A program made the position numbers and the translations under genes. DNA of 64,000 bases from Ralstonia sp. UBA689 (GTDB taxonomy: Bacteria; Pseudomonadota; Gammaproteobacteria; Burkholderiales; Burkholderiaceae), in assembly GCF_002298975.1 (NCBI RefSeq), contig NZ_DBMV01000045.1:238999-302998 (forward strand), read 5' to 3'. A model generated the notes under the pieces. It ran no database searches and had not been told where the DNA came from. It saw nothing but the letters and a program-made list of their open reading frames with translations. Positions 17,284 to 25,886 of the stretch are shown here, piece by piece; within the stretch, counting starts at the first letter, position 1, and each line of letters begins with the position of its first letter.

Positions 17284-19889
17284 TTCAGTTGGGGCAAGGT
17301 TTGCAGCGCCGGCAGCACGCCCACCGCCTTCATGGCAAGGAAGAGTCCTGCGCCAATCAGCAGGTTCTTCATGCCGACATAGGCTGCCATGTCGGCCCAG
17401 GAGGCCGTGCGCAGCTTGTAACCCCACCACGCGCCTTCCTTCACATAGGGCTTGCACGCCATGCGCATCACAAGTTCGTAGGCGGACCAGGCCAGCCACC
17501 AACCCAGCACGATCCCCTGGCCAAGCCTGCCGCCCGCACCGAGCAGCCACGCCCAGGTGACCAGCACGGCCAGGCCAATGCCGGCGGCACGGAAGAACAA
17601 CGGGTGGCTGAGGAATTGCCGGTTCCAGGGGAAGAGGTGGTCGGTCAGCTCACGACGCAACCGGGCGAGGATGCCCACAGGTGGTGGCGGCAGCGAAGCC
17701 GGCGCCGGCGCGATGGGTTTGGGCGGCGCGCTTGGCACCGGCTGGATCGGAATGTAGTAGCCGTCGGCGCCGATCGGTGTCAGTTTCAAGCCGGCGCTCG
17801 TGCGGTGCTTGCGCTCCTTGACCAGCGGAGGGCACGCATGATCGTCGTAATACATGACCATGCAATCCAGGCACAGCAGGCATTCGCGCTGGTCGATCTT
17901 GCCGTCGCGTCCGATGGCTTGCGATCCGCAGCCAGCCTCGCAGGCGCGGCACGGGCCGCACTCTTGCTTGCGCTTGAGACCCCACCACCGGAACGTTGAA
18001 GGGATGGCGAGCGAGGCGCCCAGCGGGCACAGGTATTTGCAGAATGGCCGCTCGATGAACAGGGCGGCGACAGCCAGCACGCTCCAGAACGTGACGAAGG
18101 GCCACGTCCGGTTCCAGACGCCGACCAGGAACGTGGTCTTGAACGGCTCGATCTCCGCCAGCTTCTCGGCGGTGCCCATCGAGTAGAACGACATCCCGAG
18201 CAGGCCGGCAAACACACCGTATTTGATCCACTTGAGCTTGTCGTGCAGCGCCTTGGGCAACGGGAACTGGAAGCGCGCAAGGCCAAGTTTGCCCCCCACC
18301 TTGTAGAGGATCTCACTCAGCGAGCCGTAGGGGCACAGCCAACCGCAGAACATGCCGCGGCCCCAGAAGAACACGCTGATGATGATGAACCACCAGAACA
18401 GGAAGATGAACGGATCGGACAGGAACAGATCCCACCGCCACTTGAAGAGAATGGCGTGGAACCATGTCAGCACCTGCGTGATGGACGGCTGCGCCATGAG
18501 ATGGAATCCAGCGAAGCCAATGCTCGTGGTCCACAGCGCGTACTTGGGCCAGGAGACCCAGCGCTTGTCCTTGCGCCTGGAGCGGCGCACCAGCGTGTCG
18601 CGACACGCGTACACCGCGCCCGCGCCAATCAACAGGAGGGCGAACAGGCCGATCTCGACGGCGCGCGCCTTCCAGATCTGCAGCCAGGGCGGAGCGGGGC
18701 GGTCGTACTGCGGCCGCCCGCCAACCAGCTCATCCGCCGGGAGCCAGTATTCCTGGTCGAAGCTTGTGAAAGTCTTTGCGCCGGTTTCCGCGTCCAACTT
18801 GTTGGCCAGGAACACCAGCTTCCACGGATACGCCGACGAAAACCCCGGGCTGCGGATGATGAAGATGCCTGACTCGCGATAGTCCGGCGCACCGGTTGCG
18901 CGGATGCCGTAGAGGTTCTGGTAATCAAGGTCCCGGAAGGTGAAGGTGTCGGTATCCTGGGCGACCTGGATGCGGTCGAAGATGCCCCCGCGCACGAAGC
19001 CGGAACCTTTGAAACTCTCCGTGCCGTTCGACGCGATGAAGATCGCGTGTTCGCCGGCTTTCAGGCTCGACATGAGCGATGCGTAATTCGCATCGCCCAG
19101 GATGCTGCGCCCTACGACAGGTGCACTGACGTCACCGAACACCATATCCACGTAAGGCTGGCCGTTGGCCTGCAGCCCAACATCTTCGGGGTGCACGGTC
19201 AGGCGCTGCACAGCGCCTTGATCCAGCAGCGCCTTCCAGCTCAGGGGCTGACTTGCCTGCGTAAATTTCGCCTGGGCGCGCCGTTTGGGAGTGATGATTC
19301 CGGCCTGTTCGGCCGCGGCCTTGCCGCTGCGCAGAATGACCTGATTCTCGGACATCACCGTCACGGTCGCGCCACTGATCGCGTCGAGTTCGACGGCGCC
19401 CTCGCTCACTGCGTGGGATTTGCCGATCTCGATGCTCCCCCCGACGAACTTGCCGATGTACTGCGCGGTGAAGTGTGTCAGTTGGGTTTCTGGAATGCCC
19501 AGCAGAAGGATCGGCTCGGAGTGTCGCAATACCTTGACGCCCGTGATCACGCCGTGCGCGTCCATACCCATCAGCGTAACGATGGGTTTGCCCGAATAGC
19601 CGGGCATGTCAACGATGTCGGTAGACAGGAACGCGTAGCCGACCAGTTGGCGTTTGCCGGCCACGTCGCGATAGCCCTCCACGTAGGGGGGGTGTCCCTT
19701 ACGCGGTGAGAAGCTGCTGGCGCCTGGCAGCACATCCGTGCAGGGCACCATTGCGCACAGGTTCGGGTCGGTCGATAAACCGGCGGGCAGCGGCGCCTCA
19801 TAAGCCATGCCGCTGATGCCCGCCAGCGCGGACGTGTCCATCGCACAAGTGGCGGCAATCACCGCCAATCGTGAGAACAGGTGTTTCAT
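17271..19889 (-). CDS. nosR: NosR, flavin/iron-sulphur electron-transfer regulator
   Basis: NosR is a membrane protein that feeds electrons to, and is needed for expression of, NosZ. Its 872 residues comprise a signal peptide, a periplasmic FMN-binding domain with the covalent-flavin motif SGATVT, a membrane bundle with CGWLCPYGSL and CKYLCPLGAS, and a cytoplasmic pair of [4Fe-4S] sites (CGPCRACEAGC, CLLCLDC). After residue 718 a Pro/Ala linker leads to an extra C-terminal membrane segment of about 130 residues, beyond the usual family end. The ATG at 19889 follows the strong site AAGGGAGAAGGCGG. It lies downstream of nosZ, the reverse of the common order. Confidence 0.93.
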   Translation of the reverse strand: MKHLFSRLAVIAATCAMDTSALAGISGMAYEAPLPAGLSTDPNLCAMVPCTDVLPGASSFSPRKGHPPYVEGYRDVAGKRQLVGYAFLSTDIVDMPGYSGKPIVTLMGMDAHGVITGVKVLRHSEPILLLGIPETQLTHFTAQYIGKFVGGSIEIGKSHAVSEGAVELDAISGATVTVMSENQVILRSGKAAAEQAGIITPKRRAQAKFTQASQPLSWKALLDQGAVQRLTVHPEDVGLQANGQPYVDMVFGDVSAPVVGRSILGDANYASLMSSLKAGEHAIFIASNGTESFKGSGFVRGGIFDRIQVAQDTDTFTFRDLDYQNLYGIRATGAPDYRESGIFIIRSPGFSSAYPWKLVFLANKLDAETGAKTFTSFDQEYWLPADELVGGRPQYDRPAPPWLQIWKARAVEIGLFALLLIGAGAVYACRDTLVRRSRRKDKRWVSWPKYALWTTSIGFAGFHLMAQPSITQVLTWFHAILFKWRWDLFLSDPFIFLFWWFIIISVFFWGRGMFCGWLCPYGSLSEILYKVGGKLGLARFQFPLPKALHDKLKWIKYGVFAGLLGMSFYSMGTAEKLAEIEPFKTTFLVGVWNRTWPFVTFWSVLAVAALFIERPFCKYLCPLGASLAIPSTFRWWGLKRKQECGPCRACEAGCGSQAIGRDGKIDQRECLLCLDCMVMYYDDHACPPLVKERKHRTSAGLKLTPIGADGYYIPIQPVPSAPPKPIAPAPASLPPPPVGILARLRRELTDHLFPWNRQFLSHPLFFRAAGIGLAVLVTWAWLLGAGGRLGQGIVLGWWLAWSAYELVMRMACKPYVKEGAWWGYKLRTASWADMAAYVGMKNLLIGAGLFLAMKAVGVLPALQTLPQLKWLY

Positions 19890-19905
19890 ACGTCCGCCTT
19901 CTCCC

Positions 19906-21861
19906 TTATGCCTCAACAAGCATGCGCGAGCGCATTTCCAGGTGCAGCGCGTGGCAGAAGTTGGTGCAGTAGCACCAGTAGACCCCTGGCTTGTCGGCCT
20001 TGAAGGTGACCGACTTGGTTTCCTGCGGGTTCACGATGAAGTTGATGTTGTACTTCGGGATGGCGAAGCCGTGGGTCAAGTCCTCCACCTTGTCCAGGTT
20101 GGTGAGGATGATCGTTACCTCATCGCCCTTCTTCACGGTGAACTCGCGCAAGCCAAAGGCAGGTGCCTGCGAGGTTAGGTAGACCGTCACCTGCTTGCCC
20201 TTGCGTTCGACGCGGCACTCCTTCGGGTCTTTCACCGCGTTCGGGAACTCATCGATGTTGTAGACCTGACGCGTCTTGATGATGTCGCGGCGGATGACGA
20301 TCGAGTCGTGCGGCTCGGAATAGACCGCATGGTCTGCCACGAGCTTCATCTTGTCGCCGGAGATGTCGATGAGCTGCGCTGTTTCCGGGTGCAGCGGGCC
20401 GACCGGCAGGAACCGGTCTTTCGAGAACTTGTTGTCCGAAATGAAGAACTTGCCATCCGGTTCCTTGGTTTCGCCCATCGAGGTGAAACCGTGGCCCGGC
20501 TGGTAATTGACGTCGATGCGGTCCACCACCGGCACGGCGGTCTTGTCGCCCTTGAACGCCTTGATCGCCGCTTCGAGGTTCCATTTGACGATCTGGCTGT
20601 CGAGGAACAGCGTGGTATAGGCATTGCCGCGGTTGTCAAAACCGGTGTGCAGCGGGCCGAGGCCGATCTCGGGTTCGGCGACGACGCAGTCGCGAGGCTC
20701 CTTGAGTTCGCCGTTGAACCACTTCAACACGAGGTCGTGTTCGATCAGCGTTGCCGTCGGCGACAGCTTGCCGGAACAGGCGTAGTACTTGCCGTCCGGG
20801 CTGGCATTCACGCCGTGCGGGTTCTTGGGCACGGGCACATAGCAGGTCAGCGCGGTCTTCGGGTCGGTGTTGGCGGCTTTGGTGCCATCGACGACAGGGA
20901 CTTTCGAGGTGCCGATGGTGAAGGTCTTGCCGGCTTTGACCGCGGCTTCGATCCGTGCAACGTTGAAGAAGACGCACGCGTCGCGCTCGGCGGACATCAT
21001 CTCTTCGTAATGCACACCGCCTTCGGTGTTGTACTGGTTGGAAGCGGCGAGCTTGCCGTCATAAGACGTGGCCACCAGGTCCATGTTGCCGTCGACCTTG
21101 ACCTGCCAGCGGGGCTCCATCGTCTCCGCGTCCACGCAGGTGAACAGGCAGAAATATTTCTTCGGGTCGTTCAGATCGCGGCCGTCATTGGGCTGCGGAA
21201 TGTGAAACTCGTTGCCGCAGAACACTCGGGTGGTGTGATTGATCTTGTCATCCACCGGGTCCCGCTTGTCAGGGAAGACGCCGTGGAAGCCCTGCACGTT
21301 CGGCAATTCGACAATCTTGTCGCATTCCATCGTGTCCATGCGCACCCGGGCGAGCCGGCTGTGGATCTTATCGTTGACGAAGATGTATTTCCCGTCGTAC
21401 GTGCCGTCGGTATAGGACGGATGCACGTGGTGGGTATCACCGGTCCAGTACTTGAGCGTTCCGTCCGGATTGGTGCCCATGATCTTCTTCGATTCGTTGG
21501 TGATGCCCCAGCCCACCAGGCAATCGATGTTGAAGACGGGTATGCGCTTGAAGCAGCGCCCCGAGGGCAGACCGTAGATGCGAACCTCACCCGAGTGGCC
21601 GCCGCTGGAGAACGCGTAGTACGTGTCCAGCTGGCCGGGCGGCACTTCGTACTTGCTGTAGTCGACGCCGCCGGCTGCGCTCGCTTTGCCATCCGCCGGA
21701 GCCGCTGCCGCAGGCGCGTCCTTGTCCGTGCCTTTGTTGCAGGCTGCCAGGCCGGCGGACAGGCCCACGCCGACCAGACCCGCTGCCGTCCGGTTCAGAA
21801 AGCTGCGTCGTGTCGGGCTCACCGGAATCGGATTCTCAAAATCATTGTTGGATAGGCTCAT
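19906..21861 (-). CDS. nosZ: Nitrous oxide reductase NosZ (Tat-exported, clade I)
   Basis: Periplasmic copper enzyme that reduces N2O to N2, the last step of denitrification. The 651-residue precursor has a twin-arginine signal (TRRSFLNRTAAG), a seven-bladed propeller with the histidines of the CuZ cluster, and a C-terminal cupredoxin domain with the CuA ligands in YWCYCTNFCHALHLEM. The Tat signal together with nosR marks the classic clade I type. It is first gene of the unit, with an Anr/FNR box centred 62 bases before its start. Confidence 0.97.
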   Translation of the reverse strand: MSLSNNDFENPIPVSPTRRSFLNRTAAGLVGVGLSAGLAACNKGTDKDAPAAAAPADGKASAAGGVDYSKYEVPPGQLDTYYAFSSGGHSGEVRIYGLPSGRCFKRIPVFNIDCLVGWGITNESKKIMGTNPDGTLKYWTGDTHHVHPSYTDGTYDGKYIFVNDKIHSRLARVRMDTMECDKIVELPNVQGFHGVFPDKRDPVDDKINHTTRVFCGNEFHIPQPNDGRDLNDPKKYFCLFTCVDAETMEPRWQVKVDGNMDLVATSYDGKLAASNQYNTEGGVHYEEMMSAERDACVFFNVARIEAAVKAGKTFTIGTSKVPVVDGTKAANTDPKTALTCYVPVPKNPHGVNASPDGKYYACSGKLSPTATLIEHDLVLKWFNGELKEPRDCVVAEPEIGLGPLHTGFDNRGNAYTTLFLDSQIVKWNLEAAIKAFKGDKTAVPVVDRIDVNYQPGHGFTSMGETKEPDGKFFISDNKFSKDRFLPVGPLHPETAQLIDISGDKMKLVADHAVYSEPHDSIVIRRDIIKTRQVYNIDEFPNAVKDPKECRVERKGKQVTVYLTSQAPAFGLREFTVKKGDEVTIILTNLDKVEDLTHGFAIPKYNINFIVNPQETKSVTFKADKPGVYWCYCTNFCHALHLEMRSRMLVEA

Positions 21862-21916
21862 CTCTTACGCTCCCTCAGAATTGGAAACCACATTAACAAA
21901 CCGCAAATTTTCGCTA

Positions 21917-21930
21917 TTGACAGCAATCAA
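21917..21930 (-). promoter_or_regulatory. Anr/FNR box of nosZ promoter
   Basis: TTGACAGCAATCAA fits the FNR/Anr/Dnr consensus TTGAT-N4-ATCAA with one change. Its centre is 62 bases before the nosZ ATG. A class II activator promoter would then start about 20 bases before the gene, with a -10-like element near 21893. Known family biology: such boxes switch on nos genes under low oxygen. Confidence 0.75.
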
Positions 21931-22081
21931 AGGTCAGTGGAAACCCATCAATTCGAATTGAATCGCAACGAGCCTTATTCAATTGACCGTTGAAAATTGG
22001 AATAACCTATTCTTTATAAGGCTATTCAGATATGAATGAATGTGGCGATAAGGTTGCGCTTTGTGCGGGTTGCAGTGCGGA

Positions 22082-23167
22082 TCAGGTTGATGTGGCAGGG
22101 CGGCCGCCCAGCGCAGAAAACGCGGTTGTCATACGGTCTTGATGGCGGCCATCGGCATCGCGCAGGATGAAGTAGGCGGCCAGCCCGAGTTGCTCGGCAA
22201 CCTCAAGGCCGCGTTCGGGGCCCAACACAATCAGCGCCGTGGCGTATGCGTCGGCAATCGCACACTGCGACGCGGCCACGGTGACGGAGGTCAGGCCATT
22301 GGCAATTGGGTGGCCTGTACGTGGATCGATCTCGTGTGAGTAATGCTGCCCATCCTGCTCAAAGCAGATGCGGTAATCGCCTGACGTCGCCATGGCCAGA
22401 TCGCGCAATGGCACGACGAATCGTGCACGGCGCGGCAGCCCCCGCTGAGGCTCTTCAATACCGATTTGCCACGCGCGCCCATCATGGCGCCGGCCCTTGG
22501 CGCGCACTTCTCCGCCCACCTCGACCATGAAATCAGCGATGCCAAGCGCGTCAAGCGCGATGGCCGCCTGGTCCACGCCAAAACCCTTGGCGATGGCCGA
22601 TAGATCGGTGTAGACGCGAGGGTTGGCTTTCGTGGCGGTGCGCGTGCGCGCGTCGATTTCCAGCGCGCCGGTGCCGACCGCGCTCCTGAGCATCGCCAGC
22701 TCTCGCGACGTTGCCACACGTTGAGCCTTTTCCGGCCCGAAGCCCCACAGATTGACGAAGCTCCCGGCAGTGACATCGAACGCACCATCCGTTGCGAGGC
22801 TCACCGATCTCGCCATCTGCAATACGCTGATCGTATCGGCGGACAACGCGAAGGGGCGCCCGCCCGCATACCGGTTCAGTTGCGACAGTTCCGAGTCGGC
22901 CCGATACGTCGACATGCGTTGATCAACAGCCTGGACAGCCGCATCCACGGCTGCACGCGCCGCATCGAGCAATGCCGTGTCATCAATCGATGGAAGCGCG
23001 AGCCGCACGTGATATGTCGTGCCCATCGTGTGGCCTTCGAAGGCATATCGATACCGCGCGGGCGGTGCGCTCGCGGCCGGACTGGCGGTCCAGCGCAGCG
23101 TGTGCGCCGGGCCGGCGAGCCCGATACTCGGCAGGATTCCACGGTGGGGCAGAGTGCAACGGTTCAA
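22082..23167 (-). CDS. apbE: FAD:protein FMN transferase ApbE (NosX-like)
   Basis: ApbE-family enzymes attach FMN covalently to threonine in SGAT motifs, and NosR upstream in the same block has exactly this motif, so NosR is the likely client. The 361-residue protein has the family marks MGTTYHVR, DQRMSTYRADSELSQLN, AFDVTAGSFVNLWGFGP and GGEVRAKG, and the C-terminal SVTVAASQCAIADAYATAL. The start is uncertain: a TTG at 23167 has GGTGA before it and sits 63 bases from an Anr/FNR box, the same spacing as nosZ; no clear signal peptide is visible from there. Confidence 0.9.
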   Translation of the reverse strand: MNRCTLPHRGILPSIGLAGPAHTLRWTASPAASAPPARYRYAFEGHTMGTTYHVRLALPSIDDTALLDAARAAVDAAVQAVDQRMSTYRADSELSQLNRYAGGRPFALSADTISVLQMARSVSLATDGAFDVTAGSFVNLWGFGPEKAQRVATSRELAMLRSAVGTGALEIDARTRTATKANPRVYTDLSAIAKGFGVDQAAIALDALGIADFMVEVGGEVRAKGRRHDGRAWQIGIEEPQRGLPRRARFVVPLRDLAMATSGDYRICFEQDGQHYSHEIDPRTGHPIANGLTSVTVAASQCAIADAYATALIVLGPERGLEVAEQLGLAAYFILRDADGRHQDRMTTAFSALGGRPATST

Positions 23168-23223
23168 GATTTCACCGCACGTGTCAGAAGCGGCCGATGG
23201 TAGCGCTATGCCTGCAACACAGA

Positions 23224-23237
23224 TTGATGCGCATCAA
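23224..23237 (-). promoter_or_regulatory. Perfect Anr/FNR box of apbE promoter
   Basis: TTGATGCGCATCAA is a perfect palindrome and an exact match to TTGAT-N4-ATCAA. It is centred 63 bases before the apbE start, with TACCAT as a possible -10 at 23197-23202 on the minus strand, 31 bases from the box centre, as expected for a class II site. Confidence 0.8.
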
Positions 23238-23262
23238 TTGACCGAAATGCCCGTGGCTAGAA

Positions 23263-23276
23263 TTGATGCAAATCAA
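23263..23276 (+). promoter_or_regulatory. Second perfect Anr/FNR box, divergent promoter
   Basis: TTGATGCAAATCAA is another exact match to the Anr/FNR consensus, 39 bases from the first. It could serve a plus-strand promoter with TATCCA (23296-23301) as -10, driving the NosL-like gene, or act as an upstream site for apbE. Its palindromic nature leaves direction open. Confidence 0.7.
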
Positions 23277-23648
23277 GTATTGCGGATGCATTTTTTATCC
23301 ACAATGCAATGTCGGGTATTTTTTTGGCGTTTTTTTTGCTATGCAGAAATGGGAAACGCAAATGCCGGAAAAAAGGCCGATTTAAAAATGGGCAACATCA
23401 ATTCATGCCATCGATCAATTTAGAAGATTGGCATCGCCGATATGCTCGACATCCTGGCGTTGGCTGGCGCTGCGACTGCCGATGGATTCGGCCATGCCAC
23501 GCCGATGGTGTCGTCGTTCCGTTTCTTGTTGGTGGGAGAGCCGCACCTGCTCGCCTCCCATGGAGCTTTCACTTGTGATTCGCCGCTGTCATCTTCTGTC
23601 CAGAACCGTCTTTGCCCGCGGCATCAGCGCCGGTGGATGGAGCGGGTT
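23277..23648 (+). other. Long leader before second NosL-like gene
   Basis: About 370 bases lie between the divergent promoter and the most likely NosL-like start. The first third is AT-rich with A and T runs; the rest is open in the NosL-like frame back to an ATG at 23442, but the added residues have no signal peptide and look non-coding. A short frame from 23309 is also open but unconvincing. No riboswitch or terminator was recognised. Confidence 0.4.
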
Positions 23649-24257
23649 ATGACGACGCGCCGCCCGATGCTGGCGCTGGCCGCCTTGCTTGCGACTCTCT
23701 GGTCCCTTTGGTGGTTTGTGGGACGTGCAGACCGTCGGGCCGAGCCGCAGTTGCCTGAGGAGATCTGCTTTGTCGCGCCGGCCGTGCCTTACGATCCGCG
23801 GTCCGGACTGCATCCACATGCCCCGCGTCCCATTCCCGCCAGCGCGCGTTGCCCCGTCTGTGGGGTGTTTCCATCTCGCGCTCCTGAGTGGGCGGCGCAA
23901 CTCATTTTTGCCAACGGCGATGCGTACTTCTTCGATTCGCCCATGAGCCTGTTCATCTACCTGCGAAACCTGCAGCGCTACGCACCAGGGCGACAGGCCG
24001 CGGAGGTTGCCGCCAGCTACGTGCATGCCACGGGAGACGGCGGATGGGTTCCGGCACAGCAGGCTGTTTATGTGTGGGGGTCGGCGGTTCTGGGACCGAT
24101 GCGGCGCGGCAATCTTCCAGCGTTTCGGAATCTGGCGGACGCGCAGCAGTTCATCGCGCGAAATGGTGGCGTGGTGGTGCGTCCGGCGGATATCACGGCC
24201 GAACGGTTGCAGGATTTTGAGCCGCACCGCGTGCATCGCGCGGCAGACCGGGGTTAG
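23649..24257 (+). CDS. NosL-family protein with CPVCG motif
   Basis: A 202-residue protein with an N-terminal membrane anchor (MLALAALLATLWSLWW) followed by ARCPVCGVFPSRAPEWAAQL and a C-terminal NosL-like half (FFDSPMSLFIYLRNL, YVWGSAVLGPM). It is a distant paralogue of the nosL gene of the main cluster and probably handles copper in the periplasm. In related proteins the motif is usually CPVCGM; here the methionine, a likely Cu(I) ligand, is valine. The ATG at 23649 follows GGAG by six bases; starts at 23442 and 23667 are possible. A terminator follows at 24432. Confidence 0.75.
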   Translation: MTTRRPMLALAALLATLWSLWWFVGRADRRAEPQLPEEICFVAPAVPYDPRSGLHPHAPRPIPASARCPVCGVFPSRAPEWAAQLIFANGDAYFFDSPMSLFIYLRNLQRYAPGRQAAEVAASYVHATGDGGWVPAQQAVYVWGSAVLGPMRRGNLPAFRNLADAQQFIARNGGVVVRPADITAERLQDFEPHRVHRAADRG

Positions 24258-24431
24258 GGTGTCCGGTGTGTCTGCGCAGCCATGGGCCAATATCGCAAAC
24301 CTGGTGTCTCGCACGTGCGCGCTGATCACGGTTCGGGAGCCCGTGCCACCACGGGGCTGGCGCGCAACTGTCGAATGCCGTAGACATCCATCAGCAGGCG
24401 CTGAGGGGGCCAGTCCCGCGCAGCGTCGGTC

Positions 24432-24460
24432 AGCCGACACTGTTTGTGTCGGCTTTTTTT
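24432..24460 (+). terminator. Rho-independent terminator before flhB
   Basis: AGCCGACAC/GTGTCGGCT forms a perfect nine-pair stem with loop TGTTT and a run of seven T. It ends the plus-strand NosL-like transcript and isolates the flagellar genes from the nos block. Confidence 0.9.
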
Positions 24461-24554
24461 CGATAAGCGTGCTTTCAAGGCGTCTTCTTTGCGTTTCGAT
24501 GGGCTGATCGGGGCCGGATAATGTGAGCGTTCATCCATCCCTCGCACATCCGGC

Positions 24555-25718
24555 ATGTCCGACGATAGCGATCTCGAGAAAACCGAACCCGCCTCACCGA
24601 GGCGCCTCGAGCAGGCGCGCGAGGAAGGCGACTTTCCCAGATCACGGGAATTGGGTTCGTTCGCCCTGCTGGCGGTCAGCGCGGGCGGGCTGTGGGTGAT
24701 GGGCGAGTCGATCGTGCGCGCTGCGTCATCGTTTCTGGCGCGCTGCCTGGAGTTCCACCGTTACGACTACACCCGCGCGCAAGACCAATGGATCTACGTG
24801 GGGGCGCAGTTCACGCCGCTGGCCGTTGCGCTTGGCGGGCTGGTGCTGATGCTGATTCTGGCGGCGCTCACGCCGCTGGCCCTTACGCGCGGGGCGATCT
24901 CGTTCAAGCCGCTGGAGCCGGACATCACGCGCCCATTCAAGCTACAGGGCCTCAAGCGCATGTTCTCGGTAGAAGGGCTGCTTGAACTGCCCCGGCTGCT
25001 GCTCAAGCTGCTGCTGCTTGGCGGCGTCGGCTGGGGGCTGATCCTGCATTACCGGGCGGATTTCATCGAGCTTCCCCAGCAGAGCCTGAGCACCGCCATG
25101 CGTGACACCATGCACGTCGCCGGCGTGGCCTTCCTCTGGATGGCCGCGGTGATGCTGCTGGTGGCTGCGGTGGATGTTCCCCTGGCGCTGTGGCAATACG
25201 CCCGCAAACACCGCATGACCAAGGAAGAAGTGCGCAAGGAGCACCGCGAGTCCGAAGGCGACCCGCAGCTCAAGGGCCGCATCCGCGCCATGCAGCGCCA
25301 GGTGGCCCAGCGCCGCATGATGGCCGACGTGCCCAAGGCCGATGTGATCGTCACCAACCCGACGCACTACGCGGTGGCGTTGCGCTATTCCGAGAAAGAG
25401 GGCGGTGCGCCGCGCGTGCTGGCCAAAGGCGCCGACCTGGTGGCGGCCAAAATCCGCGAACTGGGCACCGAGCACAAGATCCCCATCCTGGAAGCGCCGC
25501 CGCTGGCGCGGGCGCTGTACCGCCACACCGAGATTGGCCACCAGATTCCCGAGGCGCTGTACGCTGCCGTGGCAGAGGTCCTGGCCTACGTCTACCAGTT
25601 GCGTCGCATGCACCAGGTGGGCGGCCGCGCCCCGAAGCGCCCGACCGATTTGCCGGTGCCGGCCGATATGGACCCGGGGCCACAGCCGGGCCCGGAAGAC
25701 GAGCCGGTTGATCTGTAA
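24555..25718 (+). CDS. flhB: Flagellar export protein FlhB
   Basis: Inner-membrane component of the flagellar type III export gate that switches substrate class from rod/hook to filament. The 387-residue protein has four hydrophobic segments (about residues 33-52, 88-112, 145-168, 190-212) and a cytoplasmic domain with the self-cleavage site NPTH (268-271) followed by YAVAL. Length fits FlhB rather than the injectisome homologue, and the neighbours are flagellar. A GATAAT-like -10 lies at 24517-24522 but no clear -35 was seen. Confidence 0.96.
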   Translation: MSDDSDLEKTEPASPRRLEQAREEGDFPRSRELGSFALLAVSAGGLWVMGESIVRAASSFLARCLEFHRYDYTRAQDQWIYVGAQFTPLAVALGGLVLMLILAALTPLALTRGAISFKPLEPDITRPFKLQGLKRMFSVEGLLELPRLLLKLLLLGGVGWGLILHYRADFIELPQQSLSTAMRDTMHVAGVAFLWMAAVMLLVAAVDVPLALWQYARKHRMTKEEVRKEHRESEGDPQLKGRIRAMQRQVAQRRMMADVPKADVIVTNPTHYAVALRYSEKEGGAPRVLAKGADLVAAKIRELGTEHKIPILEAPPLARALYRHTEIGHQIPEALYAAVAEVLAYVYQLRRMHQVGGRAPKRPTDLPVPADMDPGPQPGPEDEPVDL

Positions 25719-25788
25719 ACAGGCAGTTCTTAGGCGGGCGGCGGCCGTTGCCGCTTCCGCACCCCCCGGTGGGAGGGTATTTCGAAGA

Positions 25789-25811
25789 AAAGCCGCCTTT
25801 TGGGCGGCTTT
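25789..25811 (+). terminator. Hairpin between flhB and flhA, weak terminator or attenuator
   Basis: AAAGCCGCC/GGCGGCTTT is a perfect nine-pair stem with a five-base loop in the 168-base gap between flhB and flhA. The following bases are pyrimidine-rich but not a true T-run, so termination may be partial. Confidence 0.45.
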
Positions 25812-25886
25812 CTCGCTTCTTCGATTTGGCAGCGCACCGGGCAAGATGGCATCCATCGAAAAGTCCCCCGCAGCACGCTCCTGACG

